From the NCBI GenBank assembly GCA_002946415.1, contig NJPS01000043.1, forward strand, positions 372,001-436,000: DNA of 64,000 nt, given 5' to 3'. A program made the translations under genes and the position numbers. Shown here piece by piece: positions 1 through 9,464 of the stretch; position 1 is the stretch's first letter, and each line of letters begins with the position of its first letter. The notes beneath the pieces are model-generated. The model saw only the letters and a list, made by a program, of their open reading frames with translations. It searched no databases and had not been told where the DNA came from. The DNA is from Rutstroemia sp. NJR-2017a BVV2. Its lineage: Eukaryota; Ascomycota; Leotiomycetes; Helotiales; Rutstroemiaceae.

Positions 1-504
1 AGCAATGTAGCAAATATAATTCCCTTTCTTTTCTAGGCATTATCGTGCTTATCAATTCTAGTTTTAGGGGCTGGTGGATGGTGTGGTAGCAAACACCGAT
101 TTGAGCACACAACTTCGTGTGAATTACCACAATTCTTCCAAGGATTGGAAAGGAATGTAGCAATGGACATACCTTGTACAGCAGTAATATCATGGATGGC
201 TGTGAATGTGGTACTGATTTAGATTGAAGCTACCAACAGTTGGTGACGGGATCCTGCAGAGAGGGGCACCGTTGGGGGTAGAACAACGCCATGCAATTGA
301 CATGCACATGATTGATGGATGTAACGACTCACCAAGTGTACAGGAGATTTAGAGCCTGGTACTCACAGTCATCTTCACAGTGAACCTAAATTCCTGAGTA
401 TATCCATAGATAGTAGATTCTCTTGAGGTTACAGCCATCTCTCGCCAATTTTTATCGCAAGACTTACCTTTAACTCATTGATATACTCCTCCAATACCGA
501 AAAC
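1..504. other. Upstream intergenic region of the APC permease
   Basis: About 500 bases without a convincing ORF. It precedes the permease start and presumably holds its promoter and 5' leader. I see no recognisable RNA gene, repeat or strong regulatory motif in it. Confidence 0.5.
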
Positions 505-2515
505 ATGGCCGTGGGAGCAGAAGCTAACGTCGTTGAACTCAAGACGATCGGCGGCTCAGACATTCTTCCGGTTCGGAGCTCCAAGTCTCGCAACGATAGT
601 GACAATGAAGAGCTGGCAAGACTGGGCAAGAAGTCCGTCTTGAAGGTTTGTTGTTTCTCAATTGAGCCGCTCTATTGGCAACTGCTAAACAGAAGCAGCG
701 CAACTTTGGGTTCCTGTCTATGCTAGGATTCAGCTGTACCGTCATGATAACATGGGAGGGATTGTTGGTGTAAGACTTCCCTCTATTCTAAAGGTTCATT
801 TAGTCATAAAGCTGATGCAGTAACCATATTTAGACTTTTCGTTCAAGGCTTCATTAACGGTGGGCCCGCGGGCTCTGTATACGGATTCATATTTGTTTGG
901 CTAGGAACGTTAGCGGCATTTTCTACCATGGCAGAGTTGTCTTCGATGTAAAGATCATGCAACTTCTGGTAGGCAAATAGCTGACTTTGAATCTTCCAGG
1001 GCGCCGACAGCTGGCGGTCAATATCATTGGGTATCCATTTTGGCACCGCGATCATCGCAGAAGTTCTTGAGCTATACCATAGGTATGTGTCAACAGTTAT
1101 ATCATTTTTACATGCTGATATATGTCGTGCAGGTTGGCTTACCATGATTGGGTGGCAAGCCATTGTTGCTTCTGGCGGCTTCCTCTCTGCATCGCTTATC
1201 CAAGGTCTTCTGGTGATGAACAACTCCTCATATATTGCCAAACAATGGCAACTCGTTCTTTTGTATTGGGCCATTATCGCATTCTCGATTGTTGTAAACA
1301 CAGTGATTAGTGTTATCCTGCCGAAAATAGAAGGGGCAATCTTAATCATTCATACAGTTGGGTTCTTTGCAATCCTCGTTCCTTTGGTTTATTGGGCACC
1401 ACATAATGATGCGTCGGAAGTCTTTACTTTGTTTTTGAACGGAGGGGGCTGGGAGACACAGGGCCTTTCTTTCTTTGTGGGCATTATAGGACCCGTATTT
1501 TGCCTTCTAGGTAAGCCTTGCAGCCAACTATCAAACAGAACCGAAGTAATACTAACTTTGCTAGGCGCCGATTCAGCTATCCACGTGAGTTTTCAGCACC
1601 ATAATTTCAAAGTACTTTTGATGTTAAGTCAGACCTCCAGATGTCGGAGGAGATCGTCCGCCCTTCCGTTAACGTTCCTCGCGCTATGGTTTTTAGCATA
1701 GTCGTCAATGGTGCATTGGGCCTTGGTATGCTTCTTGCAATATTGTTTTGTCTTGGCGACGTCGAAGCAGTTCTCTCAACTCCAACTGGTTATCCATTTA
1801 TGGCGATATTTCAGCAGGGAGTTGGATCGTTGCCAGGTGCTTTAACTATGGCAGCAATCATCACTGTTATGAGTATCTTTGGGACAATTAGTTTCGTCGC
1901 AACGGCTTCTCGGATAACTTGGTCATTTGCACGTGATCGAGGTGTTCCTGGATGGCGATACTTGAGTAAAGTAGGTAGTTATGCTCTTGTTGTTATTTCT
2001 GAGATTCTTAGCCGATTAACGAAATATAGATCGAAAGCAGAACTACACTCCCACTTATATCTATCGCTTTGACAGCCACTATTTCGATACTTCTCAGCCT
2101 CATAGGTCTGGGGTCTCTTGTGGCTTTCAACGATGTTGTGTCTATTTCGATCAACGGCCTGTACACTTCTTATTTGATTGGAAATAGTCTCTTGTTATAT
2201 CGAAGACTCAAAAACGACATTTCATCGTACTCACCTACACGAAAGACGTTGACCAATACTACGGATTCCGAACTCACGTGGGGACCTTGGAGAATCCCGG
2301 AGCCTTTTGGGAGTATGATTAATATACTGGGGTGTATATATCTGACTATCACTCTTGTTTTCAGTTTTTTCCCATCAAAGGTAAATCCTTCACCAGCAGA
2401 GATGAATTATAGTGCGTTAATGACGGGATCTGTGAGTATCTTCGCTGTACTGTTTTACCTTTTCCAAGGCAAGCATATATATAAAGGGCCGGTGGTAGAA
2501 GTGGAACTTCAATAA
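505..2515 (+). CDS. APC-superfamily amino acid/choline permease (fungal Hnm1/GABA-permease-like)
   Basis: Predicted plasma-membrane permease importing an amino acid, GABA or choline. Joining exons 505-645, 693-769, 834-947, 1000-1082, 1133-1510, 1565-1584, 1641-1970 and 2030-2515 gives 542 residues in frame, the usual size for this 12-helix family. A short hydrophilic N-terminus is followed by the family signatures FGFLSMLGFSCTVMITWEGL in helix 1, an AELSSMAPTAGGQYHW block after helix 2-3, and the cytoplasmic GADSAIHMSEEI segment after helix 7. All introns have GT-AG ends. The 20-nt exon at 1565-1584 encodes part of the last signature, which supports the splicing. The start is the first ATG with no transmembrane sequence upstream. 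The next genes are a Zn2Cys6 regulator and an MFS transporter, so it may belong to a small uptake cluster. The substrate cannot be read from sequence. Confidence 0.9.
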
Positions 2516-3115
2516 GGAGGAGTGAGCAGGTTGAAGAGCAGGACGGCAAATACAATGGCGGCCTGGAGTCCGTCGCAAATTCGCAATCCCAAACAGTTGC
2601 GATTGAGGGGGTTAAATGTATTCCTAACGTTAAATTGGGCGATAGATAGAACAGCGTAGGGAGAAGTGTACGACCCGCTTCTAGCTCCTCCCTCTGTAAA
2701 GCGTATATTACACAGGCCATTCAAGCTAGAGTCGCCACAGTGACCATCTATGACTTGCGCATTCATCATGTGTTGGAAATAGTTAAATCTTCACCGAAAG
2801 CACAAGAACATACCCTTTCAATTCCAATGAGAAACTGCCGGCAGGGCAAAGTCTCCCTCCATCCCAAGTATTTGTTGCAAGTACTACTGTCTGTCTTCGC
2901 GTTATAGCTTGGTGTGTATTATTAGACCTATCTGAGAGCCCTTTCATTTTCTCTTTACGATATACTCCGAGGGCTATGGGAGGTTCTGGTAGGTCGTCTA
3001 TGGGAGATGTCCCCGCAGTGTAGTTGCGGTCAGACAAGGGCTGAACGGTTGATGAGTCAATTTCCGGGATTACAGTAGAAAATGGTACTGTATGAAGTCT
3101 CGAACCGACGGCCCC
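2509..3115 (-). CDS. Candidate minus-strand gene or gene remnant with hydrophobic C-terminus
   Basis: Not recognised. An open frame runs on the minus strand from 3115 (just after an in-frame TGA at 3116-3118) to a candidate donor at 2813. It rejoins in frame at 2725 after an 88-nt GT-AG intron (2726-2813) and stops at 2509. The roughly 172-residue product contains a Cys-bearing segment (WDGGRLCPAGSF) and ends in about 20 hydrophobic residues, as in a GPI-anchor signal or tail anchor. There is no start codon before the upstream stop, so either a further 5' exon exists under the neighbouring regulator's promoter or this is a remnant. Its 3' end overlaps the permease stop convergently. It could be chance. 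Confidence 0.3.
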
Positions 3116-3293
3116 TCACTCTTTGCGTCCAACGGTCGTTTCCTACCACGCTCAGCGCGTAAAACCTATCACTTTTGGTTTGATGTTTTTCATTTGCGCT
3201 GGAAAACATCTGCTGTCAGTCGAATTCCTGGTAGTCAGATTCATTATATCACAGTTAATTACCATTTTGTATTTTAACATCTACAAGACTACA
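2516..3293. other. Gap between permease and Zn2Cys6 regulator
   Basis: Besides the doubtful minus-strand frame listed separately, this 778-base stretch shows no recognisable gene. Its right part must contain the promoter of the Zn2Cys6 regulator beginning at 3294. Confidence 0.45.
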
Positions 3294-5678
3294 ATGAAGA
3301 GTACCGGCTCTAAACGCGTAGTAACGTCATGTATCCCATGCCATACAAGGAAAAAGAAGGTACTTCGTTATGGATTTACAATCAAAGTGACCGTCATCTC
3401 ACTAAGTTACTCAGTGTAACCGTCGCTATCCTTGCAATAACTGCACTCGGCGCCGACGCCTTGAGGAGTGCGCCTACTACCCTTCGCAGGTATCGCAAAC
3501 TTCTACTGCCCCGCCCTGGACGGAGGACCGTCAAGACGAAGACCTAATCACGGAAATTGGTGCTCATGATGATGCTCATCAGCAGCCGCAAGATGCCAGC
3601 AGCAACGAGCCTAACGAGCCTAACGAGCCGGCCAGCACCTTCTCGGACAGGAACACGAGAGGGAGCTCTACTCTTAATCAGAGTAGTGAATCATTTGTCG
3701 AGTTGTTTGGATATTTTGAGGATAGCGATTCTAACACCATGGCCGTTGTGCGCAAGGTGAGCCGCTTTCTCTTTTATTGAATTCCCTACCATGCAAGGGA
3801 AGCTTCTTCGATTATTATTTCACATCGTAATCTCGTCCTTCCAAGTCGGGATAAGATATCTGTTGTGATTCACCTCCAATCTCACAAAGTTACGTCTTTT
3901 CGCTACTTCGTTGTTAATTGACGCACGCAGTTGGAGATGGGCGGGGGCGGGAGCGAAGACAACGAGGGGAAATCCCGGACTATTCCTCTGGAGGATTCTG
4001 TAGAGATCCAAAAGAACATCGAAAGAATGCCAAATCGCCAAATATTCGACTTTCTGGTCCAATTTTTCGTGACAGAAGTCCATTGGTAAGTATGATCCCG
4101 TCATTGGTGTTGATGTTCAAATATCCCTTAATAGACAGAAATGCTTGTTATGAAGTGGTACATTGACTTGTTTAAAACTCTCCGCTAACTCCTGCATACT
4201 ATCATAGGATGGAGCAACTAGTACACCCTCCATGGTTTCTAACACAATATCAACAATGGTGGAGCTTGGGACGACTTTCATCTGTCATTGATGTTGAATT
4301 CACCGTACTCCTCCTGAGAATATGTTCATACGCGTCACAGTTCCTTCCTTCACCATCGTATACCATCGATAGAATTCGTGGCATGTCCTTGGCCGACATC
4401 CGCAATCTATGTGATGATATTGCGGAGAAGCTTACCATAATTTGCGTACGACTTGACGCCAGGGGTACATTGCATCGCGTGCAGCATCTGTCGTTTTTGG
4501 CACTTCGATATCAGTGTGAAGGACGAACCAACGCCTTCTGGGAAGCCCTCAGCAATGCTATTCGGGCAGCGCAGAGAGTTGGAATCGATCGAACTTTTAC
4601 GCCACCGATGATCAAAACGCATGAGCTTGAGAAAGAAATGCGACGCAGGGTGTTCTGTAACCTCTACATCTGGGACAGGTACGAGCGCTGCTGTAGCTGT
4701 TGTGGCTCACCCTTCTGACTATTCACTTGCAGTCTCCTTTCAAGACAGCTAGACCGTATTCCGTTTCTTCCCGGGAGTTTAAACTCCGAAAAACTCCCGC
4801 GTATGCATCTTGCGCCTAACATCGACGATGTTGACGTCCCTGAAGGATTTTCGGAACGCCTGATCCAGGTTCGTCTGGCAAACTTCTGGAGAAGCTATGG
4901 CCCAAAACAGGGTGCAGAATATGATGTGATCGTGGCCGAGGAGAGGTACGAGAAGTTTTGTATCGAGTTCCTGGCTACTCTACCCTCCGTCTTTGCCCTG
5001 AAGCCAAATGAGGAGTGGGACGACCGACTGCAAATGCTTCCCCGCCAGAGACAAATCTTGCACACAACAATTTTTGATTCTCTCTGTTACAATTTTAGAC
5101 CGGCGTTATTGCAAGAGTCAAGCCATGTGCAAAGCCTTCCCACATATAAGAAAGTTCTGTTGTCGTCGCAGAGAAAATCTTTAGCTGTAGCAGCATTGAA
5201 GGTGTTAGATGGAGTCTCAAAGTTACACGCCATGCTGGGCCGATCTCACACACGCTTCGCAGGCATTATATTCCCCACCTTCGAAGCAGCAGTGCTTCTC
5301 GTAGGTTTGTGCATGGACGTGGATTTTCCAGGTAAGGACGAAGATAGTCCTCCGAGCACACTTGCTATCGATCCCCTTGGAGCCGTGAGGGCTCATGTAA
5401 CTCGGGTTCGATGCGCTCAGGCTATCCATGACGCCCTTGCCCGACTTCGTACGCTTGGAGAAGTCAGTAACATGGCTGAGGTAGGCGCTCGCACTCTGGC
5501 CCGACTCCTCGGTAACGCGCCGAGCCTACACTTGCCAAATGCAGAGCCTACGTTAGCCAGTACCAATGGCGTCACGGAACCAAGCAGCAATACAAGAGAA
5601 TGGCACTCTTTTGGTACATCAGACTTCGGCCCCTTGAACGATCTCTATACAACCTCTGAGCAAGTATATTCCAACTGA
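3294..5678 (+). CDS. Zn2Cys6 fungal-specific transcription factor
   Basis: Predicted nuclear DNA-binding regulator of 659 residues from exons 3294-3359, 3415-3756, 3931-4085, 4208-4678 and 4733-5678. The zinc cluster is split by the first intron: C13-x2-C16-x6-C23-x5-C29-x2-C32-x8-C41, with the basic runs KKK and RRRR. The spacing is intact only after splicing, which confirms the ATG at 3294 and the 55-nt intron. An acidic, polar linker follows, including a short repeated NEP unit. The C-terminal two-thirds resembles the fungal-specific transcription factor middle region, with a conserved QR(V/I)G...LEKEMRRRVFCNLYIWDR block near residues 310-345. Lying between a permease and an MFS transporter, it may regulate one or both. 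CGG/CCG triplets, typical targets of this class, are arrayed upstream of the MFS gene. Its ligand and targets are unknown. Confidence 0.88.
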
Positions 5679-6150
5679 GAGGAACCGATTCCAAGCGTAA
5701 GGTCTAGATTAGATGGTTGAAGGGAATTTTAGATCCGAGGGCTACATGGAACCAGTTACGTAGTTCCGCTGCGCTGCGATCAGGCTATCGACGCCATGGT
5801 CCGATACAGCCCCGGCTACATAACTGCCGACACGTCTATAACGCCATCTACACTACTTGGCTATAATAGCAGCCATAACAAGCCTAAACTCTAGAGCGCA
5901 CTCACGGTGCTCGATTTATAGGCTACGAACATTGTACATATCCACCGGGTTGTGCTACCCATGGGTGGGTTGAGCAGCTGGATAACCCACCCATTTCGCA
6001 GCCTATCGTCTTGATCAGTCACTAGCACTACAATTATACTATGTATTGCCTCGTCAAAGCTTTGCCTCAGTCGTGTCATAGAATCGGCCAGATCGATCTC
6101 ATCGTGCTGGTAGGCGTTGGCGGCAAGCTGCGCACCCACCAGGGGGTGTA
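5679..6150. other. Gap with a possible decayed duplicate of the regulator 3' end
   Basis: No intact gene. Bases about 5772-5808 resemble the regulator's coding sequence at about 5409-5450: a shared 10-base word plus flanking matches and a three-base gap, with similar residues in one frame. The rest shows no convincing coding signal. A short minus-strand frame (5891-6139) is open but unrecognised. Confidence 0.35.
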
Positions 6151-6350
6151 CAGTACTAACTACCCGATCAACTTCAAAACTTCGATATTCTCAATATCCA
6201 AATTTCATTTAAACAATCAGATATATAATTAAACTGATATTTAAAGTTCACTTAAATAATTGTACTTAAGTGTATATTAGTTCATAATGTTCAAATATTA
6301 CTTAAATAATCAGAAGACAACCAGAAGTTGGTCGTCGGGTAGTTAGTATA
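6151..6350. mobile_element. MITE-like element with terminal inverted repeats
   Basis: About 200 bases of AT-rich DNA flanked by inverted repeats. The left end (6151-6175) reads CAGTACTAACTACCCGA then TCAACTTC. The right end (6323-6350) is its near complement, with a core of TACTAACTACCCGA on both sides. The interior has no ORF and carries further short inverted words (TTAAACAATCAG and TTAAATAATCAG). A TA dinucleotide abuts each side, which would fit a Tc1/mariner/pogo-type target duplication, but the outermost bases do not match perfectly. A non-autonomous miniature element is the simplest reading. The family is unknown. Confidence 0.5.
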
Positions 6351-6672
6351 CCCACTAGTGACCGAAGCTGATTTTGGAGCTCTGTTGAAGCAAGCGGACG
6401 AGGGATACAAAATTCGCAGCTTTCATCCTGAAGGACTTACGGGCTTGCTTGACATCTAACTACGACCTTGAGTGATAACCTAGGGTGATCCAGAACTAGT
6501 TGGATAGAAATATTTGGCTTGTATATCTAAACAGTACTTATGTGAGACCAAGAAGTAAATATATAATATTAAACTTTCAAGCACTATATGTGCAAGAGCA
6601 TTCACAATATCTAATTAGCTAAGGAAAAAACTCTTTGATGTTGCTTCCTACAAAACAAGCCCAACAAATATA
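6351..6672. other. AT-rich 3' flank of the MFS gene
   Basis: AT-rich non-coding DNA between the inverted-repeat element and the MFS stop codon. No gene or motif recognised. Confidence 0.4.
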
Positions 6673-8346
6673 TCAAGCTGCAGCAATGCCAGAGGTAACA
6701 CCGACGAACAGTTTCTCGCGGCGCATCACCAGGCTCAAGACAACGGTAAGAGCGCCACCAGTGATAACAAGAATGTAAGTGGTACCGATAGTACCAACAA
6801 TAGCGTCAAGCACGCGAGCCTTGAGGCTCGAAGAGAGGCTCTGCACCAGGCCCGAACGAGCACCCAAAATAGCAGCTTGGATTTCCGCTGCCGGCACATC
6901 GGGTAGAATCATCTGGATTTTGCTCTGACTGGCGTTCAATAGGATAGCATTAGCAATAGCTAGAGCGATAGTGATTCCCACAAATTGAGCTAGCGTGATG
7001 AATCCGATAGCGGGTGCGATGTTTTCCGGGTCAACAACTGCCTGGGCTACGGAGAAAGATGCTTGGAGAAACATGCCGACTCCTGCGCCTATCAGTATTG
7101 TGTAGCCGTAAACGCGGCTTGTGGAGGAGTCCTGGGTGATAGTGTACATAAGAGCAGAACCAGTCACTACTAGGAGGCCGCCTACTAGATACCATGGCAT
7201 ATAGTAGCGGAGCTTAGCCATTAGACTGCCATTGATAAAGACGAAAACCACCATAACAACAATAAAAGGGAGCAGCCGCACACCAGCATCGAGCGGGCCA
7301 TCGCTGCGCGTGAATTGGAAGAAGATAGGCACCATGTAAATAGGTACAAAAGAGCAAGCGCCGCCTGCAGCTGTAACGCTAAAGAGAATAAGCACTGTGC
7401 GTGACCGGAAGAACTGTACAGGAATGATACGTCGGGACACTGTAGTGAAGATATTCCAGACCTGCTGGATCCCCAGTATGATAAAAAGGACACCAGAAAC
7501 AACGAACAATACGATGATCCGCCCCGAGTTCCACGGATATGTGACACCACCCCAGTTTATAGCCATGATAAAAGCAGCAAGCGCCCCAGCTTGCAGCACA
7601 ATGCCAGCATAATCCATCTCCGCTGCGCGTTCTTTGAGTGATGCACCGGGGCGGGGGTCCTTGCTGGGGATCAGGAAGATGTAGAAAGGGGCACAAATCG
7701 CACCGATAAAGAGGTTGATGTAGAAAGCCCATCGCCAGCCCACCTCAGACTCGCTGAAGGCTCCTCCTATCACAGGTCCTAGCACAATGCCGAGACCCCA
7801 GGTGAAACCTGTGCAGGAGATGTATAGCGGGCGCTCGGTGATGGTCGTAGTACTAGCGATGAGCGTCATGCATCCGACGTACAGGCCTGAGCCACCAATG
7901 CCGGCAACGGCGCGTCCCAGAATCATGACATTCATCGAAGGCGCTGCGCCACAGATCGCAGAGCCAATCTCGAATATAGCTACATGGAAGATGTAGAACC
8001 ACTTGGCATTGAAGTGATTGTAGACACGGCCCCAGATTAAGTTGGTGGCTGTGGCGCACAGCAGGAAAGCGACACTTAACCATGACAAGTCCTGAATTTT
8101 GCCGAATTCTTCCACAATGACTGGCTGGAGATCAGCCACTACCGTGGCGTCAAGGGCGTAAAGAAAGGTGGAGAACAGGATAGCCACTGTGGTCAAGTAC
8201 CACTTCCAACCGTCGATGTTACGCGGGGGTACTTCTGCGCTTTGGCCATTGCTAACCGTTCGCTTGTCGGGCTCCTTGTCGGCAATTGAGTTTCTAGCAG
8301 GATCGGCAGCCAGATTATCTGCTGCCTCATTTTCAATGTCGAGCAT
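6673..8346 (-). CDS. MFS transporter, DHA2-type (14-helix) drug/toxin efflux-like
   Basis: Predicted plasma-membrane proton antiporter exporting small molecules. One uninterrupted frame of 557 residues. A hydrophilic N-terminus of about 45 residues precedes the first helix, which ends in the family's LDATVVADLQPVI block. A degenerate motif A (WGRVYNHFNAKW) follows helix 2, and the antiporter motif C (GLGIVLGPVIGGAF) lies in helix 5, followed by WRWAFYINLFIGA. About fourteen hydrophobic segments are visible, the usual number for this subgroup. The start is the first ATG of the frame and fits the family length. The absence of introns contrasts with nearly all conserved genes here, and its 5' flank is very AT-rich apart from the CCG...CGG array at 8541-8595. 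Together with the nearby Zn2Cys6 gene this suggests a regulated efflux pump. The substrate is unknown. Confidence 0.92.
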   Translation of the reverse strand: MLDIENEAADNLAADPARNSIADKEPDKRTVSNGQSAEVPPRNIDGWKWYLTTVAILFSTFLYALDATVVADLQPVIVEEFGKIQDLSWLSVAFLLCATATNLIWGRVYNHFNAKWFYIFHVAIFEIGSAICGAAPSMNVMILGRAVAGIGGSGLYVGCMTLIASTTTITERPLYISCTGFTWGLGIVLGPVIGGAFSESEVGWRWAFYINLFIGAICAPFYIFLIPSKDPRPGASLKERAAEMDYAGIVLQAGALAAFIMAINWGGVTYPWNSGRIIVLFVVSGVLFIILGIQQVWNIFTTVSRRIIPVQFFRSRTVLILFSVTAAGGACSFVPIYMVPIFFQFTRSDGPLDAGVRLLPFIVVMVVFVFINGSLMAKLRYYMPWYLVGGLLVVTGSALMYTITQDSSTSRVYGYTILIGAGVGMFLQASFSVAQAVVDPENIAPAIGFITLAQFVGITIALAIANAILLNASQSKIQMILPDVPAAEIQAAILGARSGLVQSLSSSLKARVLDAIVGTIGTTYILVITGGALTVVLSLVMRREKLFVGVTSGIAAA

Positions 8347-8540
8347 TGTATCCGCTATTAGTGATTTCTTTAACGAATGATAAATGAAGAGACTTTGTTA
8401 ATCTTTTGAAGTACATGATCAATTTCAATATTTATATACTATTTTGATTTAAGAAAGTACCTGAAAACTAATTATTAATATTTGACTTACGAAATTAACA
8501 TTTTTGTAATACACTCTGTATATGTAAGTACATTTCATAA

Positions 8541-8595
8541 CCGACATTTTCGGCCGACGTTTGGCGGCCGACATTTGGCGGTCGATGCCAAGCGG
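8541..8595. promoter_or_regulatory. Tandem array of CCG...CGG units upstream of the MFS gene
   Basis: Four adjacent 13-14 base units: CCGACATTTTCGG, CCGACGTTTGGCGG, CCGACATTTGGCGG and a diverged TCGATGCCAAGCGG. They lie about 195-250 bases upstream of the MFS ATG, inside otherwise AT-rich DNA. Paired CCG/CGG triplets with fixed spacing are the typical target of dimeric Zn2Cys6 factors, so this looks like a multi-site operator, possibly for the regulator at 3294-5678. Binding is inferred. Confidence 0.5.
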
Positions 8596-9464
8596 CTGAA
8601 TCTGCTCGAAAATTGTTAGGAGATGCTCCAGACATATTGCGCAAGGTCACTTACCCGAAGGAGTTGAATGTTTGATTGAATAAGCAGGTGTAATCTGCAG
8701 CCCTTTCCCAAGCCCTAGCTCTTGCTTGCCTGCGTGCCGCCTCGATTGAAGCTCAAGACATCATGATGCGACCTTGAACAGCCCGATTTTGACAGATCAG
8801 ATTCCATGACCGAGAGCCGACCGATCAAGGGCCATTCTTTGGATCGTGTGGAACTGGTGATAGTCTTCCTGTGGGGTCTGTTTTGGAAGGAATGGATATA
8901 TGCTACGAAATAGAGCATATGGGTCCCTGTGAGGACTCACAGCAGCTCACGCGCTGTGTGTAATACCTGAATATAGGAAACAAGTCACTACTTAATACTC
9001 ATAGACTAATTGGTGAAGCAAGGTCAAGACTCATGAGGTCTTATGGTGTTCAGCTGAAGTGTTTCTTCACTTCACTTCACCCTTGAACTGCACTGCATTT
9101 GTACTTCCTCTTCAGGCCGGGCATTCGTAGAGCCGGCTCGTTGTGTTGAGTAGATCGGAGAAATCATCTCCTTTCCCATTGTCTCTTCGTAATAAAAGGA
9201 AATACAATTCAAATCACTCGATATGTGTAGGCAAGGTATCTCTGAAGAAGCTTCAAGAACCCTTCTCACATGCATAGGCATAGCAGACACCTCAAGAAAT
9301 ACAGCATGAAAGACGTTAATTTATCCTCAAGTCATGAATCTATGTCATCAAGCAGCAACCCATTCTATCTGGATTTGCAAACCCGACTTCCAAAACACTT
9401 TATAGACAAAGCTGCTGGTATGTCTTAATCTCCAACCATCCTCCACCATCATTTACAGCTTCTC
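8596..9464. other. Gap between MFS promoter and glycogen phosphorylase 3' end
   Basis: About 870 bases with only short open frames of unremarkable composition. It probably contains the distal MFS promoter and the 3' untranslated region of the phosphorylase. No RNA gene or repeat seen. Confidence 0.4.

Noticed and set aside
843..1349. 168-codon minus-strand frame
   Set aside because: It lies antisense to exons of the APC permease, whose conserved residues are read on the plus strand.
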